NCBI GenBank assembly: GCA_017795085.1 | Contig: CP051246.1 | Span: 1,118,514-1,182,513 of the forward strand | DNA length: 64,000 nucleotides | Reading direction: 5' to 3' | Source: Salegentibacter sp. | GTDB lineage: Bacteria > Bacteroidota > Bacteroidia > Flavobacteriales > Flavobacteriaceae | In this document: piece by piece, positions 17,782 through 27,351 of the stretch | Layout of the letters: each line of letters begins with the position of its first letter | Numbering within the stretch: the stretch's first letter is position 1 | The notes under the pieces: model-generated | What the model saw: the letters and a program-made list of their open reading frames with translations, nothing else | The model's database searches: none | What the model was told of the DNA's origin: nothing | Made by a program: the position numbers and the translations under genes

Positions 17782-18969
17782 ATGAAGAACAAAGTAATTC
17801 CTTACGGAAGACAACACATTACTGAAGAAGATATTCAGGTTGTTATTGAAACACTTCAATCAGACTATCTTACCCAAGGACCAAAAATAGCAGAATTTGA
17901 AGAAAAATTTGCACACTATGTAGGAGCCAAATATGCTGTAGCTTTAGCTAATGGTACAGCAGCGTTACATTTATGTGCTATGGCACTTAATGTAAAAAAA
18001 GACAATAAAGTAATTACTACACCTATTACTTTTGCAGCATCTGCTAATTGTGTAAGGTATTGTGGGGGGGAAGTAGTTTTTGCAGACATCGATTCGGACA
18101 CTTATTTATTAGATATCAATGCAGTAAGACAACTGTTAGAAGCATCGCCTAAAGGAACTTATAAAGGGATTATTCCAGTCGATTTTGCAGGTAAAGCTGT
18201 GAATTTAGAAGAATTTAGGGAACTAGCTGATGAATTTGGGTTATGGATTATTGAAGACGCTTGCCATGCACCCGGAGGATTTTTTGTTGATAGCGAAGGA
18301 AAAGAACAATTTTGCGGTAATGGTAAATTTGCTGATTTGGCGATATTCTCTTTTCATCCAGTAAAACATATTGCATCTGGCGAGGGAGGTATGATTACGA
18401 CAAACGACGAAGTTTTATACAATAAACTTTTACAATTACGTACACACGGGATTGTAAAAAATAATGATTTGTACACTAATTCTGTTGAATTTGCCGGGGG
18501 TAAAGAAGCATATCCCTTATGGTATATGGAAATGCAAGAACTAGGTTATAATTACCGTATTACCGATTTTCAAGCCGCTTTGGGTAACAGCCAGCTTCAA
18601 AGAGCAGACGAGGGTGTACAGAGAAGAAGAGAAATAGCGAAGACCTACGCTGATGCCTTTCAAGGGAAGAATTATATTAAAGGACAATCTGGGAAAGTGG
18701 AAGGTCACGCTCATCATTTGTATGTTATTGAAGTGGAAGATCGTTTAGGTTTATATAATTACTTACGCGAAAAGAAAGTTTTTGCACAAATACATTATAT
18801 TCCGTGTCATTTAATGCCTTATTACAGACAGTTTGGCTGGAAAGAAGGCGATATGCCTAATGCAGAAAATTATTACAAACATTGCATTAGTTTACCCATG
18901 TACCCCACTTTAACTGAAGAGGAGCAACAATTTGTAATTGACACAATAGATGGGTATTATGGGAAATAA
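17782..18969 (+). CDS. pseC: UDP-4-amino-4,6-dideoxy-N-acetyl-altrosamine transaminase
   Basis: 395 residues, DegT/DnrJ/EryC1 aminotransferase fold. The PLP lysine lies in FSFHPVKHIASGEGGM, preceded by the cofactor-binding WIIEDACHAPGG. It adds the C4 amino group to the PseB product using glutamate. The start is 6 bp after the pseB stop, and the 3' end overlaps pseF by up to 20 bp. The gene order pseB-pseC-pseF-pseG matches known pseudaminic acid loci. Confidence 0.93.
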   Translation: MKNKVIPYGRQHITEEDIQVVIETLQSDYLTQGPKIAEFEEKFAHYVGAKYAVALANGTAALHLCAMALNVKKDNKVITTPITFAASANCVRYCGGEVVFADIDSDTYLLDINAVRQLLEASPKGTYKGIIPVDFAGKAVNLEEFRELADEFGLWIIEDACHAPGGFFVDSEGKEQFCGNGKFADLAIFSFHPVKHIASGEGGMITTNDEVLYNKLLQLRTHGIVKNNDLYTNSVEFAGGKEAYPLWYMEMQELGYNYRITDFQAALGNSQLQRADEGVQRRREIAKTYADAFQGKNYIKGQSGKVEGHAHHLYVIEVEDRLGLYNYLREKKVFAQIHYIPCHLMPYYRQFGWKEGDMPNAENYYKHCISLPMYPTLTEEEQQFVIDTIDGYYGK

Positions 18970-19645
18970 CTTATGTATTATCCCTGCAAGAGGAGGCAGT
19001 AAACGGATTCCTAAAAAAAACATTAAAGAGTTTTTGGGTAAGCCAATTATTGCTTACTCTATTGAAACTGCTTTAGAATCTGATTTATTTTCAGAAGTTA
19101 TGGTTTCTACAGATGATAAAGAAATTGCAGAAATAGCAAAAAAATTCGGGGCAAAAGTACCTTTTTTTAGATCTAATGAAACATCAAATGATTTTGCTCC
19201 CTTAAAGGATGTGGTAGCCGAAGTATTAGAGTACTATAAGAGTACTGAACAAAATTTTGATGATGTTTGCTGTATATTGCCAACAGCTCCTTTTGTAACT
19301 AAGACAATGTTTAAAAAAGCTCAACAGTTAAAACAATCCACAAATTATGACTCTATAAGGCCTATAGTTCGTTTTAGCTATCCCATTCAACGTGCTTTGA
19401 GGTTTTTTATAGAAGGTAAAGTAGAAATGTTTAATCCTAAACATGCTTTAACAAGGTCTCAAGATTTAGAAGAAGCTTATCATGATGCAGGAATGTTTTA
19501 TTGGTGTTCATTTAAGCTTGGTTTAGGGGGGGAGAATAGAGGAGCAATTGTAATTTCTGAAAATGAAGCTCAAGATATTGATACCATAGAAGATTGGAAA
19601 ATGGCTGAATTTAAATACAATTATTTATTCCCTAATGGAAAATGA
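18959..19645 (+). CDS. pseF: CMP-pseudaminic acid synthetase (cytidylyltransferase)
   Basis: 228 residues from the ATG at 18959 (an alternative ATG lies 9 bp upstream at 18950). Family nucleotidyltransferase signature IIPARGGSKRIPKKNIKEFL at the N-terminus and the TRSQDLEEAYHDAGMFYW region near residue 165. It activates pseudaminic acid with CTP before transfer. It overlaps pseC (stop at 18969) and pseG (start at 19635), indicating tight translational coupling. In a pathway sense this is the last soluble step. Confidence 0.93.
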   Translation: MGNNLCIIPARGGSKRIPKKNIKEFLGKPIIAYSIETALESDLFSEVMVSTDDKEIAEIAKKFGAKVPFFRSNETSNDFAPLKDVVAEVLEYYKSTEQNFDDVCCILPTAPFVTKTMFKKAQQLKQSTNYDSIRPIVRFSYPIQRALRFFIEGKVEMFNPKHALTRSQDLEEAYHDAGMFYWCSFKLGLGGENRGAIVISENEAQDIDTIEDWKMAEFKYNYLFPNGK

Positions 19646-20666
19646 AAATAAAATAATCACAAGGCTGGATGCAGGGAATTATTTTGGATTGGGGCATTTA
19701 TCACGCTGTATTTCAATTGTTAATGAAACTTATATATCTTTTCATTTGTTTATGATTAAAAGTGACAACAAGAAGCTTGTAATAGATTTTATCAATGAAA
19801 ATTTAAAAAGCAAAAAATATCAGTGTATTTTTTTAGATGTGAACACATCTAAAAAAAAAGAAATTGATGCCATTTTAGAATTTTATATTAACAAAGATAT
19901 TTTAATCGTTGATCATTATCAAGCAGATGAAGCATACCAAAAACAACTGTTTGAAAAAAATGTAACATGGTTGCAATTAGATTCTCATGCGAAAGTAAAT
20001 TTCTATGCCAATTGGGTAATGCATGGAAGTCCAGGTGCCACCATCGAATTATATGAAAGTTTGAGGCTTAATTCGAAAACTAAATTTCTTATAGGACCTG
20101 AATATTGTATTATTAAAAAAAGTGTTCTAAATCTATCGGAAAAAAGACAGCCAAGAAACAGTTTACAAACTATACTAATATGTTTTGGTGGAGGAGATGA
20201 TAGAGGAGCTACGCTTGCTTGCATCAAAAGTATTGATTTACTAAAATTTAGAAATATTCAGATTTTTGTAGCTGTAAGTTCTTTTAATAAAGATTATAAT
20301 GATATTTTAGAATATCAACGACAAGGTTTTCTCGAAATTATAGAACAAAATTCTCTTCATGTGAAAATGAGTGAATCAGATTTGGCAATTGTAGCACCAG
20401 GAATGATTAGTTATGAATGTGCATTTTTAGGTTTACCAATGCTTTTGATAACTATTGCAGATAATCAAACTATAAATTCTAAAGCTTGGGAAAAGTATGG
20501 ATGTGCCATTAATTTAGGTTTAGTAAACGAAAAATTTGGTATTAATACCACTTTAAATATTTTAAAATCTAATCCGCAAAAGCTCCGGAAGATGTCTATA
20601 GATTGTCTTAATTTAGTAGATGGTAATGGAGTTAAGAGAATAGTAGAACAATTAAATGTAAATTGA
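19635..20666 (+). CDS. pseG: UDP-2,4-diacetamido-trideoxy-altropyranose hydrolase
   Basis: 343 residues, GT-B-like fold without transferase function. The N-terminus carries the family signature RLDAGNYFGLGHLSRC with the catalytic-type His, and VDHYQADEAYQ follows near residue 95. The C-terminal half holds a nucleotide-binding stretch (APGMISYECAFLGLPMLLI). It removes UDP from the sugar before condensation with phosphoenolpyruvate. It overlaps pseF by 11 bp and ends 2 bp before the ATP-grasp gene. Some pseG genes are fused to or followed by pseH; here no GNAT-type acetyltransferase is found. Confidence 0.88.
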   Translation: MENENKIITRLDAGNYFGLGHLSRCISIVNETYISFHLFMIKSDNKKLVIDFINENLKSKKYQCIFLDVNTSKKKEIDAILEFYINKDILIVDHYQADEAYQKQLFEKNVTWLQLDSHAKVNFYANWVMHGSPGATIELYESLRLNSKTKFLIGPEYCIIKKSVLNLSEKRQPRNSLQTILICFGGGDDRGATLACIKSIDLLKFRNIQIFVAVSSFNKDYNDILEYQRQGFLEIIEQNSLHVKMSESDLAIVAPGMISYECAFLGLPMLLITIADNQTINSKAWEKYGCAINLGLVNEKFGINTTLNILKSNPQKLRKMSIDCLNLVDGNGVKRIVEQLNVN

Positions 20667-20668
20667 AA

Positions 20669-21790
20669 ATGAAGAAAGCACTTATTTTAGGCACTAATGC
20701 CGGTCAAGCAGACATCATCCGCTATCTTAATGAAAATGGTTGGGAAACACATGCTTGCGGATACAAAAAGGAAGGCCCAGGATGCGATCTTGTATATCAT
20801 TTTCATTTGGTAAATACTACAGATATTGACGCAGTAAAGGATTTGGCTGTGGATATAAAAGCGGATATTGTATATTCTGTTTCTTCAGATTCAGCTATAA
20901 CTACAGCTACAAAAGTATCAGAAATTTTGGGACTCCCATATTTGTTGAATGGTAAACTTATAGATTTATTTAATAATAAAAATGATTTTAGACATTTTCT
21001 AAATCAAAACAATATTGGTGTTACCCAATACATTGCAGTAACGGAGAAAAACATTGAAACTGTTGAATGGACAGATTTCCCTTGTGTTGTAAAGCCTACA
21101 GATTCTCAAGGGCAAAGAGGTGTGCAGTTCATTAATTCTAAAAATGAATTAGCAGAAGCTTTACGGTTGGCGATCGCTTCTTCTAATAGCAAAACTGCAA
21201 TAATTGAGGAATATTTAGACGGGGCTGAATTTTCTACAAATACAGTGGTACAAAATGGAGAAATAATCCTGAATGAATTTAGTGATAGAATTGTTTTTAG
21301 TGAAAAATATTTCGGTCTCCCAAAGGGACATCGTCTTCCAATAACCTACATTAACGAAGAACAATTTGCTATCGCCAATTCTTATGTGCATAAGATTATA
21401 AAAAAGTTAAATATTAAAAATGCAGTTTTGTATATACAAATGAAGTTGAAAGGAGATGAACCAAGAGTTATTGAAATTGCTCCAAGACTTGATGGTTGCC
21501 ATATTTGGAGACTTATAAAACACTACAGAGGAGTAGATTTAAGAGAACTTGCAATCAAATGTTTAGTGGGTGAAAAAATTGATAAAGGCGTTTATTCCAA
21601 ACTAAAAGATCGTAAAAGCAGTGTTTTAGAGTTTTACCATTTGCCAACTGAGGAAATTTTCAGTTTAGAAAAATTAAAGGTGAAAAAAGATGTATCTTTT
21701 ATAGAATATCGATATTCCGATGGTGATGCCATTGTACCTATAAATGGGAAATTAGAAGTAGTAGGATATAGCATTTTTGATGAACATTAA
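20669..21790 (+). CDS. ATP-grasp family ligase in the pseudaminic acid operon
   Basis: 373 residues from ATG 20669 (a TTG at 20663 would overlap pseG). A preATP-grasp part (ALILGTNAGQADIIRYL) precedes the ATP-grasp fold with FPCVVKPTDSQGQRGVQF, IIEEYLDGAEFSTNT and the metal-binding VIEIAPRLDGCHIWRLI. Family enzymes join a carboxylate to an amine or thiol with ATP. Its place between pseG and pseI, in the slot usually held by pseH, suggests it acylates an amino group of the sugar (for instance with an amino acid), but the substrate cannot be read from sequence. Confidence 0.82.
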   Translation: MKKALILGTNAGQADIIRYLNENGWETHACGYKKEGPGCDLVYHFHLVNTTDIDAVKDLAVDIKADIVYSVSSDSAITTATKVSEILGLPYLLNGKLIDLFNNKNDFRHFLNQNNIGVTQYIAVTEKNIETVEWTDFPCVVKPTDSQGQRGVQFINSKNELAEALRLAIASSNSKTAIIEEYLDGAEFSTNTVVQNGEIILNEFSDRIVFSEKYFGLPKGHRLPITYINEEQFAIANSYVHKIIKKLNIKNAVLYIQMKLKGDEPRVIEIAPRLDGCHIWRLIKHYRGVDLRELAIKCLVGEKIDKGVYSKLKDRKSSVLEFYHLPTEEIFSLEKLKVKKDVSFIEYRYSDGDAIVPINGKLEVVGYSIFDEH

Positions 21791-21797
21791 GTAAGAA

Positions 21798-22688
21798 ATG
21801 AATATATTAATCACAGGAGCTTCGGGGTTTTTGGGTAAAACATTAGTGAAAGAACTACAAAAGTCTGATTTAGGGATTGTCGTAGTAGGAAGATCTTTAG
21901 AGAAGTTAGAAACGGCATTTGGCAGTGAGATAGTAAAGAAAGAAACAGATTATTCTTTAGGGAGTTTATCTGTTCTTATACGAGGGGTAGATGTGGTAGT
22001 ACATTTGGCATCTCAACTGATGACCCGCCATACAGATCCTTTAAAAATCTCAGATTTTTATGAAAATCTCCAAGTGGTCGAAAATTTAATGATTGCTTGC
22101 CAAAAAAACAGCGTTAAGCAATTTATCAATACTTCGTCCATCAGTGTATATCATTTAGGAAAAAATCTTTCAGAGACTGATTTTTTGGCTCCCTCTAATA
22201 TTTATGGTGTTAGTAAAGCTAGTATTGATTCATACTTGGCATATTTTCAAAATAAAACTAAGACCAATATTGTTTCACTAAGATTAGCACGATTATATGG
22301 TGCTGGTGAAAGAGAAGGTTTAATGTTTACAGATTTTATAAATAAAGCTACCAGAAAACAACCTCTTACAGTTTTTGGAAAAGGAAAATCAACTATTGAT
22401 TATATATATGTAAAAGATATAGTTGATGTCTTTCAGATTATACTTTCCAACTCATTAATCCGGGGTTTTTATAATGTAGGAACTGGTAAAAGTTATTCAA
22501 TTCAACAAATCGCTGAGGAGATAGCAGAAATATTTGAAACTAAGATTCAATATATAGAAGATAAGCCAGATGGGGTTTTAGGAAGTGAAATGAATGTGTC
22601 GAAAATCTATGAACAATTAGGCTGGAAAGCCAAATGGGGTTTAAAAGACTCTGTACTTGATATTAAAAAAATATTTGAAAATGAATAA
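21798..22688 (+). CDS. NAD-dependent epimerase/dehydratase (extended SDR)
   Basis: 296 residues with TGASGFLG for NAD(P), a Ser-rich strand (NTSSISVYHLGK) and catalytic YGVSK, then IDYIYVKDIVDV in the substrate-binding half. It is a nucleotide-sugar epimerase or reductase of unknown specificity. It sits between the ATP-grasp gene and pseI, overlapping pseI by 8 bp, so it is part of the same operon. It may make a variant of pseudaminic acid or a separate UDP-sugar for the repeat unit. Confidence 0.83.
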   Translation: MNILITGASGFLGKTLVKELQKSDLGIVVVGRSLEKLETAFGSEIVKKETDYSLGSLSVLIRGVDVVVHLASQLMTRHTDPLKISDFYENLQVVENLMIACQKNSVKQFINTSSISVYHLGKNLSETDFLAPSNIYGVSKASIDSYLAYFQNKTKTNIVSLRLARLYGAGEREGLMFTDFINKATRKQPLTVFGKGKSTIDYIYVKDIVDVFQIILSNSLIRGFYNVGTGKSYSIQQIAEEIAEIFETKIQYIEDKPDGVLGSEMNVSKIYEQLGWKAKWGLKDSVLDIKKIFENE

Positions 22689-23667
22689 TAAGACATTTAT
22701 AATAGCAGAATTATCAGCCAATCATAATAATGATTTGGAATTAGCCTTAAAAACTATTGACTCTGTTGCCAAAACGGGTGCCGATGCTATAAAGGTACAA
22801 ACTTATACAGCAAATTCTTTGGCTTTAGATGTAGATAATGAGTTTTTTGGGCCTAAAAAAGAGGGCTTATGGAAAGGTATTCGCCCTTACGATCTTTATA
22901 AAGAGGCTGCTTTGCCTTATGAATGGCATCGGCCATTACAAGATCGGGCTAAGGAGTTAGGTTTGGTGTTCTTTAGTTCTCCTTTTGACTTGGAAGCGGT
23001 AGATTTTTTAGAAAGTTTAGAAGTGCCATTGTATAAAATTGCTTCTTTTGAAATTACTGATATTCCACTTATTAAATATACCGCATCTAAAGGAAAACCT
23101 ATGATTATTTCCACAGGTGTAGCAGACGAGGATGATATTCAACTTGCTGTAGCTACCTGTCGTGAAGTAGGGAATACAGATGTTACCTTATTAAAATGTA
23201 CTTCACAATATCCTGCAACTTTAGGTGATGCCAACCTTGTAACCATTCCTGATTTAAAAGAAAAATATGATGTAAAAGTTGGTGTTTCTGATCATACCAT
23301 AGGTGACGTTGTAGCTACTACGGCTGTTGCTTTGGGGGCTAAAGTAATAGAAAAACATTATATTTTAGATAGAAGTTTAGGTGGCCCCGATTCATCTTTT
23401 TCTATGGAACCAGAGGAATTTAAAGCTTTGGTAGATCGTGTCCGTGATGTTGAAAAAACTCTTGGTAGAGTTAATTATGAAATTACTGATAATGACCGAT
23501 ATAAAAGACGTTCACTATTTGCCACTCAAAATATAGCCGAAGGAGAAATGTTGACTGTAGAAAATGTCAGATCTTTACGCCCGGGTATAGGACTACACCC
23601 AAAACACTTTGACCAAATTATAGGCACAATTGCTAAAAAAAATTATAAAATAGGAGATCCATTATAG
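22681..23667 (+). CDS. pseI: Pseudaminic acid synthase
   Basis: 328 residues from ATG 22681, which overlaps the stop of the preceding gene. (An upstream in-frame ATG at 22657 lies inside that gene and gives a poor N-terminus.) The NeuB-type barrel begins FIIAELSANHNNDLELA and includes KVGVSDHTIGD and EKHYILDRSLGGPDSSFSM; the C-terminal SAF/antifreeze-like domain starts near residue 280 (RSLFATQNIAEGEML). It condenses the 6-deoxy-altrose intermediate with phosphoenolpyruvate. The family is shared with NeuB and LgiC; pseB/C/F/G neighbours fix it as PseI. Confidence 0.93.
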   Translation: MNNKTFIIAELSANHNNDLELALKTIDSVAKTGADAIKVQTYTANSLALDVDNEFFGPKKEGLWKGIRPYDLYKEAALPYEWHRPLQDRAKELGLVFFSSPFDLEAVDFLESLEVPLYKIASFEITDIPLIKYTASKGKPMIISTGVADEDDIQLAVATCREVGNTDVTLLKCTSQYPATLGDANLVTIPDLKEKYDVKVGVSDHTIGDVVATTAVALGAKVIEKHYILDRSLGGPDSSFSMEPEEFKALVDRVRDVEKTLGRVNYEITDNDRYKRRSLFATQNIAEGEMLTVENVRSLRPGIGLHPKHFDQIIGTIAKKNYKIGDPL

Positions 23668-23672
23668 ATAAT

Positions 23673-24887
23673 ATGAATATTTACAAATTATCTTCTATTA
23701 CTAGTGTATGCTTTCTAATTTTGCAAATGAGTCCATTTATAACATGGATAACAGGACCTCCATTGTTAACTATACCCTCTTATTGCTTAGTTATTATATG
23801 TTTTTTGATGTTATTAGCTAAAGGAAGATTGATAATTACCGCCAAAAGAATTATTTTGAGTTTACTTACATTATTACTTGCGGCGCATATTACCCTGCCT
23901 ATTTTTACTAGTATTTTAGATTTAGGAAGGTTTATTCCCTTTTGTATATTAGCTTTAATTCTTTTGTTTCCTTCAAATATTCTAGTAACTTCCTTTTATT
24001 ATTTTAGAAAATTTCATTTATTTATAGCTTTATTTTCTATTATTATTTTTTTCTTAGGTGTTGTTGTAGATATTCCACATTATACTATCTCTGGAGTAAC
24101 AAATATTATGACAGGAACTGAATATTACTATAAAGTATATGGGTTCATTGTATCTTCCACTAACACCATTTACAATATTGGAGGTTTGAATATAGCCAGA
24201 ATCTGTGGAATATACCAAGAGCCTGGTCATTTCGCTACATATTTAGGCATACTTATTTTTATTGAAAAATTAGTTTTTAATAGAGTATCCAAACTATTCA
24301 TTATTGCAGGGGTATTAACATTTTCGCCGATTTTTTATATTGCTTTGACTTTAATTTTTTTATATAATATGATTATTAAAAAATCATTGAAGGAAATGAG
24401 GTTATATTTAATTGGTATTGTTGGATTAATTATAATATTTACTACTGTTTCAAAAAGTTTTACAGACCAAATTTGGCAACTAGCAATTGGTAGAAACATA
24501 TCAGGAGGCGACATGTTGGAAAGGTTGAATGAAAGGACTAATATTCATACTTTAATGAGGTATAATAGATTTATAGAAACTCCAGAAGTATGGTATGGTA
24601 GAGGGGCAGATTATGTAGATAAATATGGAATATTTTCAGATTTTAGAGGTTATGTTTTTAAATATGGTATTATTGGTCTTGTTTTATCAGTTTTACTTTT
24701 TTTAAAAATTATAATGCATTCAAAAGCATTCTCTTACTTGTTTTTAATGTTACCTTTCGGATTATTAATCTATCTTCAGCGATCTTGGATGTTAAGCTCA
24801 GTCTATATATATATGCTGCTTTTTATTTCCTATTTATTCTATGAAAAATATAAATGTTCAGATATTAAAAAAGAAGAAATTGTTTAG
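23673..24887 (+). CDS. wzy: Wzy-type polysaccharide polymerase
   Basis: 404 residues, hydrophobic throughout, with about 10-11 membrane segments and a large extracytoplasmic loop near residues 260-310 (RNISGGDMLERLNERTNIHT), followed by a short segment FETPEVWYGRGADYVD-like region. Wzy proteins share little sequence, so the call comes from topology and position after pseI and before the flippase. It would join lipid-linked repeat units in the periplasm. The downstream gene overlaps it by 47 bp. The symbol is functional, not a sequence match. Confidence 0.75.
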   Translation: MNIYKLSSITSVCFLILQMSPFITWITGPPLLTIPSYCLVIICFLMLLAKGRLIITAKRIILSLLTLLLAAHITLPIFTSILDLGRFIPFCILALILLFPSNILVTSFYYFRKFHLFIALFSIIIFFLGVVVDIPHYTISGVTNIMTGTEYYYKVYGFIVSSTNTIYNIGGLNIARICGIYQEPGHFATYLGILIFIEKLVFNRVSKLFIIAGVLTFSPIFYIALTLIFLYNMIIKKSLKEMRLYLIGIVGLIIIFTTVSKSFTDQIWQLAIGRNISGGDMLERLNERTNIHTLMRYNRFIETPEVWYGRGADYVDKYGIFSDFRGYVFKYGIIGLVLSVLLFLKIIMHSKAFSYLFLMLPFGLLIYLQRSWMLSSVYIYMLLFISYLFYEKYKCSDIKKEEIV

Positions 24888-25881
24888 GGTTTTATTCATA
24901 CTAATTACTGCAGGATTTTTATTTTTTATTCTTAACAGGAAACAAAAAGACAATACTCTTGAACTTATTTCAGTAGATAAAATCTGGAGTAATGATAGGC
25001 ATAATGCTTTTACTTCATTGGCATACTATAAAAATGAATTTTATGTTGTTTTTAGAGAAGCCAAAAAACATAATAGCCGGGAAGGAAAAATAAAACTCAT
25101 TAAATCTACTGATACTAAAAAATGGACACATGTAGCCTCTGTTTCTCTAGATGAAAGTGATTTGAGAGATCCGAAAGTCATTGTAAATAAAAAAAATCAA
25201 TTAATTGTTTACGGGATGTCAAGAGCTAGCCAAACAAATAAAGGTATTCCTCATTATACCCATTCTTGGATCTTACAAGAAAATAAGTTAATAAAATCAG
25301 CTAATCTCAAAACGAATAAAAATACTTGGAAGTGGGGTATTAATAGAATTGGAGAAGATATAATGAGTATTGCTTATTCTGGAAAGGATAAAAGAGGAAC
25401 TCTTTATAGAAGTACCCTAGGATATAATGATTGGTCAATTACAATAAAGAATATTTTTCCTAATGTAGAAGATTTTCCTAGTGAATCTTCTTTCATCCAA
25501 TTACAGGATAAATCGATACTCACATTATTACGTAAAAATAGAGGGAATAAAAAAGCAATGATAGGTCACTCAAAATATCCTTATCAACAGTGGAACTGGC
25601 AAGAATTGGATAAACAAATAGGTGGCCCTTCTCTAATCCAACTTTCTAATGATTCAATATATGCGTGTGTGAGATTATATGATAATGTAAGAACTTCACT
25701 ATGTAAAGTAGATACAGCTACAAGTACATTGCAGGAAATTTTCACTTTTCCATCAGGCAATGATACTAGCTATGCAGGCATGGTTCAGGTTAAAGATACA
25801 TTATACATAAGCTATTATTCAAATCACCAAGCAGAAAAAAATCTTTCAGATATATTTTTATCTAAAGTTAAGATAAACTGA
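24841..25881 (+). CDS. Membrane-anchored sialidase-like beta-propeller protein
   Basis: 346 residues. One membrane segment (about 15-31) follows a Lys-rich N-terminus, so the rest faces the periplasm or surface. The body resembles exo-alpha-sialidase/BNR propellers: FTSLAYYKNEFYVVFREAKK, an Asp-box-like SxDxxxW (IKSTDTKKWT), DLRDPKVIV, and SESSFIQLQDKSILTLLRKN. The usual FRIP arginine triad was not confirmed by eye. It overlaps wzy by 47 bp and lies in a pseudaminic acid locus, so it could trim, bind or remodel a nonulosonate-containing glycan. An inactive binding protein is also possible. A TTG at 24880 is an alternative start. Confidence 0.7.
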   Translation: MKNINVQILKKKKLFRVLFILITAGFLFFILNRKQKDNTLELISVDKIWSNDRHNAFTSLAYYKNEFYVVFREAKKHNSREGKIKLIKSTDTKKWTHVASVSLDESDLRDPKVIVNKKNQLIVYGMSRASQTNKGIPHYTHSWILQENKLIKSANLKTNKNTWKWGINRIGEDIMSIAYSGKDKRGTLYRSTLGYNDWSITIKNIFPNVEDFPSESSFIQLQDKSILTLLRKNRGNKKAMIGHSKYPYQQWNWQELDKQIGGPSLIQLSNDSIYACVRLYDNVRTSLCKVDTATSTLQEIFTFPSGNDTSYAGMVQVKDTLYISYYSNHQAEKNLSDIFLSKVKIN

Positions 25882-25989
25882 ATAATTTTTATAATCTATA
25901 CATTTACCTTTAGTGATGAACATATAACTTGAAACTATGAATAAGAAGTTATTTATCTTACAGGTTTACTGTAATAGTTAATATTTTTT

Positions 25990-27351
25990 ATGGACATAAA
26001 AAACTATAATGATTTAGATCTAAGAATAAAAAAAATGATATTAAAATATGATAATATAGATATTTCATATTTAGTTCGAAATCATTTAATTTCTTTAATA
26101 AGAACTAAGAATAAACGAGGCAATAAAGAACTTCATTTAGACAAAACTATTTTAAAACGTCTCATAGTTTCGATTATAACTCACAGTTATACTATTTTTA
26201 AAAGAAAACCAATATGGGTGTTTTCTAATGCAGAAAGAAGAAAAAAAATAGGTGATAAATATTATGACAGAGTAGCCTCTTTAGTGTCAGAAGCATACCC
26301 GGAAGTGCTTTTTATAGAAAACCCTGTAATAAGCGCTCATAAAAAACCTACTAAAGATATTGTTTTATCTGATGCTATTTTTTTTATAGGTTCTTTTTTA
26401 TTCAGTAAATTATACTACAAAAAAAAGCACTTACACATTGATGATAAATTAATAAGACTTGCAAAAGAATATAATATACAACTTCAGATAGAACCTTTAA
26501 TAAAACGTTTTGTGGGGCAATACCTTTTCATGAGGTGGTATTTAAAATACGTTTCTAATCCAAAGAAGGTATTTTCGGTTTATCCAAATGGGTATTATGG
26601 TTATAATTATGCCTTTAAAGAAAGGAATATTCCTATCATTGAGTTACAACATGGGATAATATATCCATTACATCCATCGTACAATACTATATTGATCGAG
26701 GCTGCTCAAAAATTTAAGCCAGACTATATCTTTACATATGGTACAAAGGATAAAGAATGCTTAATCGACTTGAATTATGTAACTAAAGATAATATTTTTG
26801 TTGTGGGGTCTTATGGGCTTTGGAAAATTAAAAAGGAAAAAGCTCAAGTATCTAGCTATTTAGAAGTACAAATAGACAAAAATTTTAGAACGGCCTTAGT
26901 AGTGGCCACTACTAATGATATACAAGAACTTTACCAATGGTGCTTAGCTCTAGAAGCTGAATGTCCTGAACTTAACATATTGCTATTGCCAAGATTTCAG
27001 GTAACAGAGTTTACCAATACTAAAAATGTAAAAGTACTTGATATCCACGACACAAATATTTTTGAGACTTATCAAGTAGCAGACTTTGTACTCACAAAAA
27101 ATTCTACGGCGGCATTAGAAGCACTTTATATGCAAGTTCCTACTTTTATCTATGACCCAAATGAAAATTCTGTCTACAAGAAAAGCTATAATTATATAAC
27201 GTCCCTTAATTTTATTAATAGTATAAAGGGGTTTAAATATGCAATTGAAAATAAAAGTTATAAAGAATCGTCAGCAAAAGACGTAGATCAGGTCTATGCA
27301 GAAGAAGTTCTACGCAACTTTACTAATGCTACGGAATTGGTAAATCGATGA
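25990..27351 (+). CDS. Putative GT-B capsule glycosyltransferase, perhaps nonulosonate transferase
   Basis: 453 residues without membrane segments. Weak N-terminal similarity, then a GT-B-like C-terminal half with IELQHGIIYPLHPSY near residue 218 and a TKNSTAALEALYMQVPTFIY motif near residue 375. The QHG motif and the second signature resemble capsule and sialyl-/Kdo-type transferases that use CMP-sugars. It is cytoplasmic and overlaps the flippase gene by 4 bp (ATGA). It is my best candidate for the enzyme that moves pseudaminic acid from CMP-Pse to the repeat unit, but that is inference. Confidence 0.6.
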   Translation: MDIKNYNDLDLRIKKMILKYDNIDISYLVRNHLISLIRTKNKRGNKELHLDKTILKRLIVSIITHSYTIFKRKPIWVFSNAERRKKIGDKYYDRVASLVSEAYPEVLFIENPVISAHKKPTKDIVLSDAIFFIGSFLFSKLYYKKKHLHIDDKLIRLAKEYNIQLQIEPLIKRFVGQYLFMRWYLKYVSNPKKVFSVYPNGYYGYNYAFKERNIPIIELQHGIIYPLHPSYNTILIEAAQKFKPDYIFTYGTKDKECLIDLNYVTKDNIFVVGSYGLWKIKKEKAQVSSYLEVQIDKNFRTALVVATTNDIQELYQWCLALEAECPELNILLLPRFQVTEFTNTKNVKVLDIHDTNIFETYQVADFVLTKNSTAALEALYMQVPTFIYDPNENSVYKKSYNYITSLNFINSIKGFKYAIENKSYKESSAKDVDQVYAEEVLRNFTNATELVNR

